From Haliscomenobacteraceae bacterium (GTDB lineage Bacteria; Bacteroidota; Bacteroidia; Chitinophagales; Saprospiraceae), in contig CANMVX010000021.1 in assembly GCA_947501115.1 (NCBI GenBank), forward strand, positions 1 to 64,000: 64,000 bases of DNA. The letters run 5' to 3'. Position 1 is the stretch's first letter, and every line of letters begins with the position of its first letter. The notes beneath the pieces are model-generated. The model was not told the origin of the DNA and did not search any database. It saw nothing but the letters and a program-made list of their open reading frames with translations. The position numbers and the translations under genes are program-made. Of this stretch, positions 1-8,753 are shown piece after piece.

Positions 1-1629
1 GGTGAAATACGGAAAATGAAAGTGGCTATTTCTTATGTAAGTGAAGCCCAGGCACGATTGAACCTCGAGAATGAGCTAAGCCACTGGGATTTTGACAAAG
101 TAGTGGCTGAAAGCAGAACGGATTGGAACAACTGGTTAAGCAGAATAACTATTGAAGGAGGTACTGAAACAGAACAAAAGCGCTTTTATACCGACTTATG
201 GCATGCATTGCAAGGAAGACGGATTATTTCAGATGTAAATGGGAAATATTCAGATATGACTGGACCCGTTCGGATAATACGACAAATACCATTGGATGCC
301 AACGGGAAACCAGCTTACAATCATCATAATTCAGACTCTTTTTGGGGTGCCCAATGGACATTGAATACCCTTTGGCATTTGGTTTATCCAGAAGTAACTG
401 AATCTTTTGTTAACTCCATGATAATAATGTATGAGGATGGCGGACTTATTCCTAGAGGTCCCGCAGGTGGAAATTATACTTACGTAATGACAGGCGCAGC
501 GACAACGCCCTTCATTGTCAGCGCCTATCTAAAAGGAATAAAAGGCTTTGACATTGAAAAAGGATATGAAGGATTAAGGAAAAATCATTTCCCGGGTGGT
601 ATGATGAGTAAAATAGGCTATGAGCATAATACCTTTAAAGGTGGAGGTATTGAGTATTATATGGAAAAGGGCTATGTTCCCCACCCTTTAAGTAAAATAA
701 AATACGGCTTTCATCAAGACGGATCCACTCAAACACTGGAATATGCTTATCAGGACTATGCTTTAGCACAGTTTGCCAAAAAATTAGGAAAAACAGAAGA
801 TTACCATCTTTTCATGAAAAGAGCCACTTACTATAAAAATATTTGGAATGCAGAAATAGGTTGGATGTGGAATCGGACAATAGATGGAAAATGGGGAGAA
901 CCCGTTGATATTCTCAGGTACGATAATGGATGGGAAGAAGGAAATGCGGCACAATATACCTGGTTTGTTCCGCATGATGTACAAGGATTAATCTCTTTAA
1001 TGGGAAGTAGAGAAATTTTTAACGCCAAATTAAACACATCCTTTGTTGAAGCAGAAAAACATGATTTTACTTCAGGGAAATCACATGATAAAGAGTTACT
1101 TGAGAAGTTAAGACGGGTTTACATAAATTATGGAAATCAACCAAGCATTCAAACTGCCTATTTATTTAACTATTCAGGGGCTCCCTGGTTAACTCAATAC
1201 TGGTCCAGAAAGGTCGTTGAAAAAGTATATAGTGGTTTATCACCTTATTACGGTTACAGCGGAGATGAAGATCAAGGATTGATGGGAAGTTTAGCCGTTT
1301 TAATGAAATCGGGTATTTTTTCCACCAATGGAGGCACCTCCGAGAACCCATTTTATGAAATTAGCAGTCCTATATTCAATAAAATAACTTTTCATTTACA
1401 TTCAGATTATTATAAGGGAAAAAGCTTTATCATAGAGGCTCCAAATAATAGCGCAAAGAATTTTTATATCCAGTCTGCCACCTTAAATGATAAACCATTG
1501 GATAAACCATGGATTTTACATGAAACAGTAACAAATGGCGGAAAATTAATTCTTAAGATGGGCAGCACACCTAATAAAACATGGGGAATTAAACCAGAAC
1601 AAGCCCCCCCTTCCATGACAAGTTTTTAA
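1..1629 (+). CDS. GH92 family alpha-mannosidase, C-terminal part (5' end outside window)
   Basis: The frame is open from base 1, so the true start lies upstream; about 540 residues are present against roughly 750 for a full GH92 enzyme. The family removes alpha-mannose from glycans with calcium help, usually as an exported or lipid-anchored protein. Visible hallmarks are the central (alpha/alpha)6 segment (WGAQWTLNTLWHLVYPE, then YVMTGAATTPFIVSAY), the acidic loop SGDEDQGLMG that corresponds to the catalytic base region, and a C-terminal beta-sandwich beginning near NPFYEISSPIF. It converges with the regulator gene at 1638 with 8 bp between stops. The family call is firm; the exact linkage cut is not readable from sequence. 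Confidence 0.9.
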   Translation, partial: GEIRKMKVAISYVSEAQARLNLENELSHWDFDKVVAESRTDWNNWLSRITIEGGTETEQKRFYTDLWHALQGRRIISDVNGKYSDMTGPVRIIRQIPLDANGKPAYNHHNSDSFWGAQWTLNTLWHLVYPEVTESFVNSMIIMYEDGGLIPRGPAGGNYTYVMTGAATTPFIVSAYLKGIKGFDIEKGYEGLRKNHFPGGMMSKIGYEHNTFKGGGIEYYMEKGYVPHPLSKIKYGFHQDGSTQTLEYAYQDYALAQFAKKLGKTEDYHLFMKRATYYKNIWNAEIGWMWNRTIDGKWGEPVDILRYDNGWEEGNAAQYTWFVPHDVQGLISLMGSREIFNAKLNTSFVEAEKHDFTSGKSHDKELLEKLRRVYINYGNQPSIQTAYLFNYSGAPWLTQYWSRKVVEKVYSGLSPYYGYSGDEDQGLMGSLAVLMKSGIFSTNGGTSENPFYEISSPIFNKITFHLHSDYYKGKSFIIEAPNNSAKNFYIQSATLNDKPLDKPWILHETVTNGGKLILKMGSTPNKTWGIKPEQAPPSMTSF

Positions 1630-1637
1630 CAAATGCC

Positions 1638-2261
1638 TTAGTTGGAATCTTTATTTGATAAAAAGAGAGCTATGAGTTCACCTTTACTATTTATCTCTAA
1701 TTTACGGTAAATTTTTTGAATGTGAAATCTAACACCATCAATAGAGATTCCAACTCTATCAGCAATCAATTTATAGCTTAATCCTGCACTTATCTCCTTA
1801 GCTATGTTTAATTCTTTGACTGTTAAAACTTCCTCTACAATACTTAACTTTTGATAGTTTTTTATCAACAATGGTAGTAAAGAAATACTTACACTATTTC
1901 CTAATTTGAACATGGCATCAACGTGATGAGCAAACTCCAATGCACTTTCACTTTTCAAGCAAAAGCCATTTGCCCCAGCTTTAAATGTTTCAAAAATCCT
2001 GAAAGAATTTTCTGGCTCTGTGATTACTAAAATATTAATCCAGGGGAATTTTCTCTTTATCTCAGACAATGGATTATAGTTATCCCCTAAGGATGGTAGT
2101 AAGGTGGTAATAACCAAGGTATTATTTTTACCACTTGGCAAAGAAGCATCATCTAAAGAGAATAATAATTTATATTCAGGAAAACCTGATAATACTTCCT
2201 TAATTTTTATCTCCAGGAATTGATCATCCAGCAAAAGAATAATATACTTATCCCCTTCCAT
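1638..2261 (-). CDS. LuxR-type regulator with degenerate receiver domain (copy 1)
   Basis: The product has 207 residues. The N-terminal 1-120 looks like a response-regulator receiver: it keeps the acidic pair D12-D13, the switch T81 and the lysine K103. At the phosphoacceptor position the sequence reads VITTLLP, so the usual Asp is Thr52/Thr53. Residues 146-200 form a LuxR/FixJ helix-turn-helix (LTVKELNIAKEISAGLSYK, then IADRVGISIDGVRFHIQ). The gene overlaps the upstream membrane-regulator gene by 14 bp, so the two are translationally coupled. A near-identical pair lies at 3525-5272. Inference: a DNA-binding protein controlled by something other than Asp phosphorylation, perhaps by its membrane partner. 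Confidence 0.8.
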   Translation of the reverse strand: MEGDKYIILLLDDQFLEIKIKEVLSGFPEYKLLFSLDDASLPSGKNNTLVITTLLPSLGDNYNPLSEIKRKFPWINILVITEPENSFRIFETFKAGANGFCLKSESALEFAHHVDAMFKLGNSVSISLLPLLIKNYQKLSIVEEVLTVKELNIAKEISAGLSYKLIADRVGISIDGVRFHIQKIYRKLEINSKGELIALFLSNKDSN

Positions 2262-3378
2262 TAATAATATAATTTTCTGGAAAACAACTCATTATGGCAA
2301 AAAAAGTATTATTAAAAGTTTTAACATTTTTAAATCCAGCATTTTCCGCCAGTTTTACTATGTTATTGTTTTCTAAAAATCCATCTTCTAATAATGTAAT
2401 AGCATAGGAAATTCTTAGATTAGTTATAAAAGCTTCATAATTTAAATCTTTTATACTAGTTAAATGAAAAAGAATCAGATCAGATTCAATGCCTGTTTCT
2501 TTGATTAAATCTTTAATAGTAAAATCAGTTGATAGATAGGCTTTTGATGTATTTTCCCAATGTACAAGTTTCTCCTCTATGACTAATGGGTCTATTGATT
2601 TGATTCTATTATCTAAAAGGGACGACTCATTTAAAGTTGCCTTTGCAAGTAAAGGATAACCCGTCATGAGCGAAGGATATAAAGCGAGAAAAACAAAGAA
2701 AAGGAAAGAGATAATAATAGAAAATAAAGTGGTCCAGTTTACCAAGATACTTTTATCTAATTCTATGAATCCGATGATTAAATAAAAGAAGTTTATGATT
2801 ACCCAAGAGCTCAAAAAATAAAAATAAAATTTGTTTATTTTTTTCTTGTTAATATCCTCTTTGTTGATTTGTTGAAAATTCTTGTAAATTTTCAGCAAAT
2901 ATAGCCCCGAAATAAGACCCAAAGAATGACGGATTATTCTCATTAAACTAACCCCAAAATAACCCATAATTACCTCCTTATCCCATCCTTTTGCAATGAA
3001 AGCGGTGATATTTGATAATTGCTCTAGTCTGGATAAAAAGATATGAAAATAAAGGAAGTTGAATATTCCCAGCAATATTGGAATAAATAGCGGAAAATGA
3101 AATATATCAAAGGTATATTTCCCCTTCATTAAATAAATAAAAAAAACAAACAACACTAATGGAGTGGTATTAAGAAGTATTGCGGGCCAAAGGGTGAAAT
3201 AGAAGTATAAATTTACATACCCTAAATTTCTAAGAAGCACCTGAACATTGCTAAAGAAAAAGGAAGTGTATAGGAAAATTAGAAAAATTTTAAAGGCTCC
3301 TTTAGGGAACTTTAGTAACATCCAAATTAATGAGATAATTAGGATTAATAAATTAAAATATATAAAGATACTTGTCAA
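2248..3378 (-). CDS. Membrane protein with AraC-type HTH C-terminus (copy 1)
   Basis: The product has 376 residues. About six to seven hydrophobic helices fill residues 1-240, with a charged lysine-rich loop (NKEDINKKKINK) near 175-190. The C-terminal 110 residues look like an AraC/XylS double helix-turn-helix: a YLSTDFTIKDL element, then an NLRISYAITLLEDG stretch and LAENAGFKNVKTFNNTF, matching the usual R..A..LL and vGF.s...F pattern. This is a membrane-tethered transcription factor layout. No sensor domain outside the membrane is recognisable. It overlaps the pseudo-receiver LuxR gene downstream, so both proteins probably act together. Ligand and targets are unknown. Confidence 0.75.
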   Translation of the reverse strand: MTSIFIYFNLLILIISLIWMLLKFPKGAFKIFLIFLYTSFFFSNVQVLLRNLGYVNLYFYFTLWPAILLNTTPLVLFVFFIYLMKGKYTFDIFHFPLFIPILLGIFNFLYFHIFLSRLEQLSNITAFIAKGWDKEVIMGYFGVSLMRIIRHSLGLISGLYLLKIYKNFQQINKEDINKKKINKFYFYFLSSWVIINFFYLIIGFIELDKSILVNWTTLFSIIISFLFFVFLALYPSLMTGYPLLAKATLNESSLLDNRIKSIDPLVIEEKLVHWENTSKAYLSTDFTIKDLIKETGIESDLILFHLTSIKDLNYEAFITNLRISYAITLLEDGFLENNNIVKLAENAGFKNVKTFNNTFFAIMSCFPENYIINGRG

Positions 3379-3524
3379 AACATTAAGTTTTTTTTACAAA
3401 AGTACAAAATAGAATGATATAATGTATCAATTTTATTTTAAAAACGCTATAAAAATTTGAAAATCATATAATTAGATGATTAAGAAAAAAGGCTTAGAGG
3501 GAGTTTAGTCCATTCATTTACATT

Positions 3525-4154
3525 CTAATACTCGTTGGAATCTTTATTTGATAAAAAGAGGGCTATGAGTTCACCCTTACTATTTATCTCCAATTTACGG
3601 TAAATTTTTTGAAGGTGGAATCTAACGCCATCAATAGAGATTCCAACTCTATCGGCAATCAATTTATAGCTTAATCCCGCACTTAATTCTTTAGCTATGT
3701 TTATTTCTTTAACTGTTAAAACTTCCTGAACGATACTTTTCTTTTGAAAATTTTTGATCATCAAAGGAAGTAAAGACATACTTAAACTATTTCCTAATTT
3801 GAACATAGTTTCAACGTGATGAGCAAATTCCTGTGCAGTTTCACTTTTTAGGCAAAAGCCATTTGCCCCAGCTTTAAATGTTTCAAAAATCCTGAAAGAA
3901 TTTTCTGGCTCTGTGATTACTAAAATATTAATCCAGGGGAATTTTCTTCTTATCTCAGATAATGGATTATAGTTATCCCCTAAGGATGGAAGTAAAGTAG
4001 TGATAACCAGGGTATTATTTTTATCACTATGCGAAGATACATCATCTAAAGAAAATAATAATTTATATTCTGAATTGGCAGATAATACAACCTTCATTTT
4101 TTTCTCTAAGGATAAATCATCCAATAAAAGTATAATATTCTTGTTTACTTCCAT
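3525..4154 (-). CDS. LuxR-type regulator with degenerate receiver domain (copy 2)
   Basis: The product has 209 residues and is a close paralogue of the protein at 1638-2261; long blocks are identical, including GDNYNPLSEI, KFPWINILVITEPENSF and GLSYKLIADRVGISIDGVRF. It has the same missing phosphoacceptor (VITTLLP) and the same LuxR helix-turn-helix, now with FHLQ instead of FHIQ in the recognition region. Its ATG shares one base with the stop of the upstream membrane-regulator gene (TAATG), a tighter junction than the 14-bp overlap in copy 1. The region nearest the N-terminus and the linker before the HTH carry most of the differences. Confidence 0.8.
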   Translation of the reverse strand: MEVNKNIILLLDDLSLEKKMKVVLSANSEYKLLFSLDDVSSHSDKNNTLVITTLLPSLGDNYNPLSEIRRKFPWINILVITEPENSFRIFETFKAGANGFCLKSETAQEFAHHVETMFKLGNSLSMSLLPLMIKNFQKKSIVQEVLTVKEINIAKELSAGLSYKLIADRVGISIDGVRFHLQKIYRKLEINSKGELIALFLSNKDSNEY

Positions 4155-5272
4155 TATTTAATATAATTTTCAGGTAAACAATTCATTATGGCGAAAAAAG
4201 TATTATTAAAAGATTTAACATTTTTAAATCCAGCATTGCCTGCCAGTTTAGCCATACTATTATTTTCTAAAAAACCCTCTTCAATAAGTTTAATAGCATA
4301 AGAAATTCTTAGATTAGTTATGTAAGCATTATAATTTAATCCTTTTATACTAGTTAAATGAAAAAGAAGAAAATCAGATTCAATGCCTGACTCTTTGATT
4401 AAATCTTTAATAGTAAAATCAGTTGATAGATAAGAACTCGATGTATTTTCCCAATGTGTCAGTTTCTTCTCAATGACTAAAGGGTCTATTGATTTGATTA
4501 TATTATCTAAAAGGAAGGCTTCATTTATAGTTGCCTTTGCCAGCAAAGGATAACCAGTCATGAGAGAAGGAGATAAAGCAATAAAAACAAAGAAAAAAAA
4601 GGAAATAATAACAGAGAATAAAGTGGTCCAGACAACTAAAATACTTTTATCTAATTCTATGAATCCTATAATCATATAAAAGAAATGTATAAGAACCCAA
4701 GAAATTATAAAATAGAAATAAAATTTGTTAATTTTTTTCTTGTTAATATCCTCTTTGTTGATTTGTTGAAAATTCTTATAAATGTTCAGCAAATAAAATC
4801 CTGAAATAAATCCCAGGGAATGACGAATTATTCTCATTAAACCAACGCCAACATATCCAATGTTTACCTCCTTAACATAACCATTTGTAATAAAATCATT
4901 GATATTTGATAATTGTTCAGGTTTTGATAAAAAGAAATGAAAATAAAGAAAATTGAATATTGACAATATTAAAGGAATAAATAAAGGAAAATGAAATAAG
5001 TGAAATGTATATTTTCCCTTCAATAAATAGATAAAAAAAACAAACACCACTAAAGGGGTGGCATTAAAAAGAATGGAAGGCCAAAGCGTGAAGTAGAAAA
5101 ACAAATTAACATCCTCTAAATCTCTACATATTAACTGAATGTTACTAAAGAAAAAGGTGACGTATAGAAAGGTTAGAAAAAACTTAAAGACCCCATTAGG
5201 AAACTTCAAGATCATCCATATTATAGAAATAATTAGGATAATAAAATTGGAACATAAAATTATAGTTGTCAT
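4154..5272 (-). CDS. Membrane protein with AraC-type HTH C-terminus (copy 2)
   Basis: The product has 372 residues and is the paralogue of the protein at 2248-3378 along its whole length: the same multi-helix membrane part, the same NKEDINKKKINKFYFYF loop and the same AraC-like tail (LRISYAIKLIEEG, then LAGNAGFKNVKSFNNTFF). It differs more than the LuxR partners do, mainly in the membrane helices and the loop near residue 120-140, which is where a signal would be read if the copies have diverged in specificity. It is the first gene of the downstream copy of the two-gene unit. Confidence 0.75.
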   Translation of the reverse strand: MTTIILCSNFIILIISIIWMILKFPNGVFKFFLTFLYVTFFFSNIQLICRDLEDVNLFFYFTLWPSILFNATPLVVFVFFIYLLKGKYTFHLFHFPLFIPLILSIFNFLYFHFFLSKPEQLSNINDFITNGYVKEVNIGYVGVGLMRIIRHSLGFISGFYLLNIYKNFQQINKEDINKKKINKFYFYFIISWVLIHFFYMIIGFIELDKSILVVWTTLFSVIISFFFFVFIALSPSLMTGYPLLAKATINEAFLLDNIIKSIDPLVIEKKLTHWENTSSSYLSTDFTIKDLIKESGIESDFLLFHLTSIKGLNYNAYITNLRISYAIKLIEEGFLENNSMAKLAGNAGFKNVKSFNNTFFAIMNCLPENYIK

Positions 5273-5353
5273 AACTGAAAGAAAACCCCAAAATTAAAAA
5301 TATAATATTGAATTTCCTATCATTTGATATTGAAAAATTCGATTTTTAAAAAA

Positions 5354-6523
5354 TTAAGTATTCAGGAGGTTTTCCGTCACCAGAGCAAAGGCACCAAGCA
5401 TGGGCGCACTATCGCCGAGCGTTGATATTTTTATTTCGCAATCTGAGGCAAGTTGTGGCAGACTATGCAAGTTGATACCTTTATTAATGGCAAATCTCAT
5501 AGACTCTAAAACGGGCATAAAGCCACCACCAACAATAATCAATTCTGGGTTTAACAGGTCAATGAGCACCGCTAATGATTTTCCTAATTGTTCTCCCATA
5601 GCATGAAGATTATCTGCCAACGGATAATCATAATCTGTTGAATGAGTGAAAATCCATTTATAATCAAACGACTCCTCTATTTTCTGAAAAAAAGAAGCCT
5701 CAAGGGCTAAACCAGAAACCAGCGTTTCAAGGCAACCTGTTTTACCACAAACACATAATTTGTTGTTGTTTTCTGCGAAAATGTGACCAAATTCGCCAGC
5801 AAATCCGGAGTGTCCCGTTTGCAACTGACCATTAGAAATGACACTAACTGCCAAACCTTTTGACAAGTTAACAGAAATTACGTTGGTTAAATCCTTTGCC
5901 AGCCCATAATAATTCTCTCCTAAGGCCATTAGATGAGTATCATTTTCAATAAAAACGGGAATCCCCCAAATAGTGGAAAAATAATCAGTCAAAGGAATGT
6001 CTAAATGCAAGAAAGAATAGCTAACTCCTTTTTTAGCGTTTACTCTACCTGTAATTCCAATACCGGCACCCAATATTCTATCTATAGGTAATTGTAGTTC
6101 TTTAATTATATCCGGAATCAAATGAGTAAGGGATGCTAAAGATTCACCTTTATCCTTAATATCAAAATGTGTTGATTCATAGACATAAATGGATTTTCTA
6201 TCCAAATTTAAAACATTAATTTTCAATGAATTCAATAGAATTTCAATGGAAAATAAATAGCCCATTTCAGGATTTAGTATATAGGTAGCAGGTCTTCTTC
6301 CTCCAGAAGACTCCCTTTTACCAGCATTTACCAATAAGGCTTGTGATTCGAACTCATCGACCAACTTTGTACCTGTAGGAATACTAAGTTCCATAAAATG
6401 ACAAAGTTCAGGAATACTCAGCTCTTGATATTGCAATAAAAGCTTAATAATCTTTCGCTTATGATTATTTTGCCGCGAGATTTTATTAAAATCAACAGAG
6501 CGTTCTAAGAAGTTCCAAATCAT
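5354..6523 (-). CDS. ROK family transcriptional regulator (NagC/XylR type)
   Basis: The product has 389 residues. An N-terminal winged helix at about 20-65 (IIKLLLQYQELSIPELCHF and so on) is followed by a ROK sugar-kinase-like domain. Visible ROK features are a GAGIGITGRVN phosphate-binding strand near 152-162, ENDTHLMALGE at about 193-203, GEFGHIF at 243-249 and the zinc motif with Cys257, Cys259 and Cys264 plus His247. The winged helix plus full ROK domain points to a sugar-responsive repressor rather than a kinase. Its position near the GH92 mannosidase suggests glycan-derived sugar control, but that is inference. It runs codirectionally with the FISUMP gene, 10 bp apart. Confidence 0.88.
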   Translation of the reverse strand: MIWNFLERSVDFNKISRQNNHKRKIIKLLLQYQELSIPELCHFMELSIPTGTKLVDEFESQALLVNAGKRESSGGRRPATYILNPEMGYLFSIEILLNSLKINVLNLDRKSIYVYESTHFDIKDKGESLASLTHLIPDIIKELQLPIDRILGAGIGITGRVNAKKGVSYSFLHLDIPLTDYFSTIWGIPVFIENDTHLMALGENYYGLAKDLTNVISVNLSKGLAVSVISNGQLQTGHSGFAGEFGHIFAENNNKLCVCGKTGCLETLVSGLALEASFFQKIEESFDYKWIFTHSTDYDYPLADNLHAMGEQLGKSLAVLIDLLNPELIIVGGGFMPVLESMRFAINKGINLHSLPQLASDCEIKISTLGDSAPMLGAFALVTENLLNT

Positions 6524-6533
6524 TAGATTTTCT

Positions 6534-7160
6534 TTACTTATTTTTCACGCAGCGCAGATACATTCCGTAATTAATAAAACCATAATTTCTTTCTACTTTG
6601 TCGTTATCAGATTGCATTCTAAAATAGAAATGAGTTAATGCGGACTCCTCTGTGGACGTCCAAAAATAAACGGCTCTGTCCATATTCGAAAATCCACCGT
6701 CAAAAATTCTGACACCGCCTGGTCTGGCATTAAATCCTAAAGAAGATCCATTATCTTTTCTACCCCAAAATTCAGGATCTTTTAATCTGGATGCGGCTAC
6801 TTCAGCCCCCCCGGCAGCATTTACTAGATTACTCCATTCCACATCTGTTGCCAGGTGAAAACCATCAGGAAGAATACCTCTTTCATCAGAAACAGCGTAA
6901 TAATTATAAAGAATACCAAAAGATTTTTCATTCGCAGGATCATTATTCTGGTAACACCATGCGGGAGATTTGCCTTTTCCAGCATTTAACCATTCTGCTT
7001 CTGTTTTTGCTTCGGGAATTGGATCGCCATTATTAAATTTCTTTACAGTCAAATTTTCTGTCATCCATTCATCATTTCCGATAACCACCGTACCATTATC
7101 AGATTTACAGGAGTAGAATACAGAAAGAAGTAATAATAATAAAAATCTAGTTGTCTTCAT
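6534..7160 (-). CDS. FISUMP-type lipoprotein
   Basis: The product has 208 residues. It has a hydrophobic N-terminus ending at FYSCKS, a plausible lipoprotein cleavage site with Cys18. The rest matches the Fibrobacter succinogenes major paralogous domain: WMTENL near the start, LYNYYAV, GWHLPTD-like GFHLATDVEW, a WG.-DNGSSLGFNARPGG block, FWTSTEE and the terminal YGMYLRCVKN. The domain is widespread in Bacteroidota surface proteins; its function is not established. It lies upstream of the ROK gene on the same strand. Confidence 0.85.
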   Translation of the reverse strand: MKTTRFLLLLLLSVFYSCKSDNGTVVIGNDEWMTENLTVKKFNNGDPIPEAKTEAEWLNAGKGKSPAWCYQNNDPANEKSFGILYNYYAVSDERGILPDGFHLATDVEWSNLVNAAGGAEVAASRLKDPEFWGRKDNGSSLGFNARPGGVRIFDGGFSNMDRAVYFWTSTEESALTHFYFRMQSDNDKVERNYGFINYGMYLRCVKNK

Positions 7161-7313
7161 TTTAAAAATTTTTACAAAAATACATAACCTGAATTAAAGG
7201 CATCCCTAAAATGGATAAAAATCAAATAAATAATGAAAAATCTAAGTTCAAAGCAAAAATAACCTGACATAATTGCCGATTTTACTTACTTTTGACTTAT
7301 TGAAAATTCAAAT

Positions 7314-8753
7314 ATGGCAACTGAAACACTGACCTCCACAGATCAAATCATTTTACGGGACCCTAATGCCTATCAAGGACATGTACATGAATTCCAGGAA
7401 TTAAGGAATTCAAAAGAATCTGCCAGAAGATTTTATATGGAGAGTTATGGATGTCAGATGAATTTTGCAGATAGCGAAATTGTTGCCTCTGTGCTTTCTG
7501 ACGCCGGATTTGTTCCGACACGTGACATGGAAGACGCAGATTTAATACTTATTAATACTTGCTCTATAAGAGAGAAAGCAGAAGAAACGGTTAGAAAAAG
7601 ATTAAGGGAATTTAATAAAGTAAAAAAACAAAAACCGGGCACGCTCATCGGTGTATTAGGATGCATGGCCGAGCGCTTAAAAGAGAAATTTCTGCAGGAA
7701 GAAAAAATAGTTGATATAGTAGTTGGTCCTGACGCTTACAGAGATTTACCGATGTTAGTTGACACGGCAGAACTGGGTGAAAAAGGAATTAATGTATTTC
7801 TATCGAGAGAAGAAACGTATGCCGATATCAGTCCTTTAAGATTGGGTTCCAATGGCATTTCTGCTTACATATCCATTATGCGCGGCTGTGATAACATGTG
7901 CTCGTTTTGTGTTGTTCCTTTCACCCGGGGTCGGGAACGCAGTCGTGATTTGTTTAGCATTTTAGCGGAGGTTAAGGACCTGGAACAAAACAACTACAAA
8001 GAAATAACCCTTCTAGGTCAAAACGTTGACTCTTATAAATGGGAAAATCCTGAAACTAATGAGGTTATAAGTTTTGCATTGTTACTTAAATTAGTGGCCG
8101 AATCAGCTCCCAAAATACGAATAAGATTTTCAACCTCCCACCCCAAAGATATTACCAACGAAGTTTTAGAAACCATTGCTTCATATAATAATATTTGTAA
8201 ATATATACATCTACCTGTACAATCAGGTAATAGTCGGATTTTAAAAATGATGAACCGAACGTATGACAGTGTTTGGTACAAAGAAAGGGTGGACGCCATA
8301 AGAAGAATAATTCCTGAATGTGCCATTTCATCTGACATCATTGTTGGTTTCTGTTCAGAAACAGAAGAAGAGTTTCAGGATACTCTTGATATGGTAAGGT
8401 ATTCAAACTATACCTTATGTTATATGTATCATTATTCAGAACGTCCAGGCACCTTAGCGGCAAAAAAGTATTCCGATGATATATCAGATGAGGTGAAACA
8501 ACGAAGATTATCGGAAACCATCGTTGTTCAGCGTCAAAATTCCTATGAAAATAATCTGCTTGACATTGGAAAAACATTTGAAGTATTAATAGAAGGCGAT
8601 TCAAAGAAATCAAATCAGCAGTTTGCAGGTAGAAATTCTCAAAATAAAGTCATTGTATTTCGCAAAAGTGGTGACTATAAACCAGGTGATTTTGTCATGG
8701 TACAAGTAACGGATGTAACGAGTGGTACTTTACTTGGAAAATTAGTATCATAA
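7314..8753 (+). CDS. miaB: tRNA-2-methylthio-N6-dimethylallyladenosine synthase MiaB
   Basis: The product has 479 residues, normal for MiaB. This radical-SAM methylthiotransferase adds the 2-methylthio group to i6A37 of tRNAs reading UNN codons. The UPF0004 domain carries the three cluster cysteines Cys47 (YGCQMN), Cys83 (NTCSIR) and Cys117 (LGCMAE). The radical-SAM motif is [10 protein letters not shown] with Cys192, Cys196 and Cys199, and a TRAM domain closes the protein ([12 protein letters not shown] to LLGKLV). Its TAA is directly followed by the ATG of the sigma-54 activator, so it heads the operon. A TACTTTTG box at 7287-7294 fits the phylum's -7 element, but no clear -33 is seen. Confidence 0.97.
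   Translation: MATETLTSTDQIILRDPNAYQGHVHEFQELRNSKESARRFYMESYGCQMNFADSEIVASVLSDAGFVPTRDMEDADLILINTCSIREKAEETVRKRLREFNKVKKQKPGTLIGVLGCMAERLKEKFLQEEKIVDIVVGPDAYRDLPMLVDTAELGEKGINVFLSREETYADISPLRLGSNGISAYISIMRGCDNMCSFCVVPFTRGRERSRDLFSILAEVKDLEQNNYKEITLLGQNVDSYKWENPETNEVISFALLLKLVAESAPKIRIRFSTSHPKDITNEVLETIASYNNICKYIHLPVQSGNSRILKMMNRTYDSVWYKERVDAIRRIIPECAISSDIIVGFCSETEEEFQDTLDMVRYSNYTLCYMYHYSERPGTLAAKKYSDDISDEVKQRRLSETIVVQRQNSYENNLLDIGKTFEVLIEGDSKKSNQQFAGRNSQNKVIVFRKSGDYKPGDFVMVQVTDVTSGTLLGKLVS

Larger units (their letters stand above)
1638..5272. repeat. Tandem duplication of a two-gene regulatory module
   Basis: Two consecutive same-strand units of about 1.75 kb (1638-3378 and 3525-5272) each encode a membrane AraC-like protein followed by a pseudo-receiver LuxR protein. 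Nucleotide similarity is obvious over both genes, for example at the LuxR gene ends near 1660-1800 and 3545-3700. The 146 bp between units is AT-rich with no recognisable gene. Confidence 0.9.
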
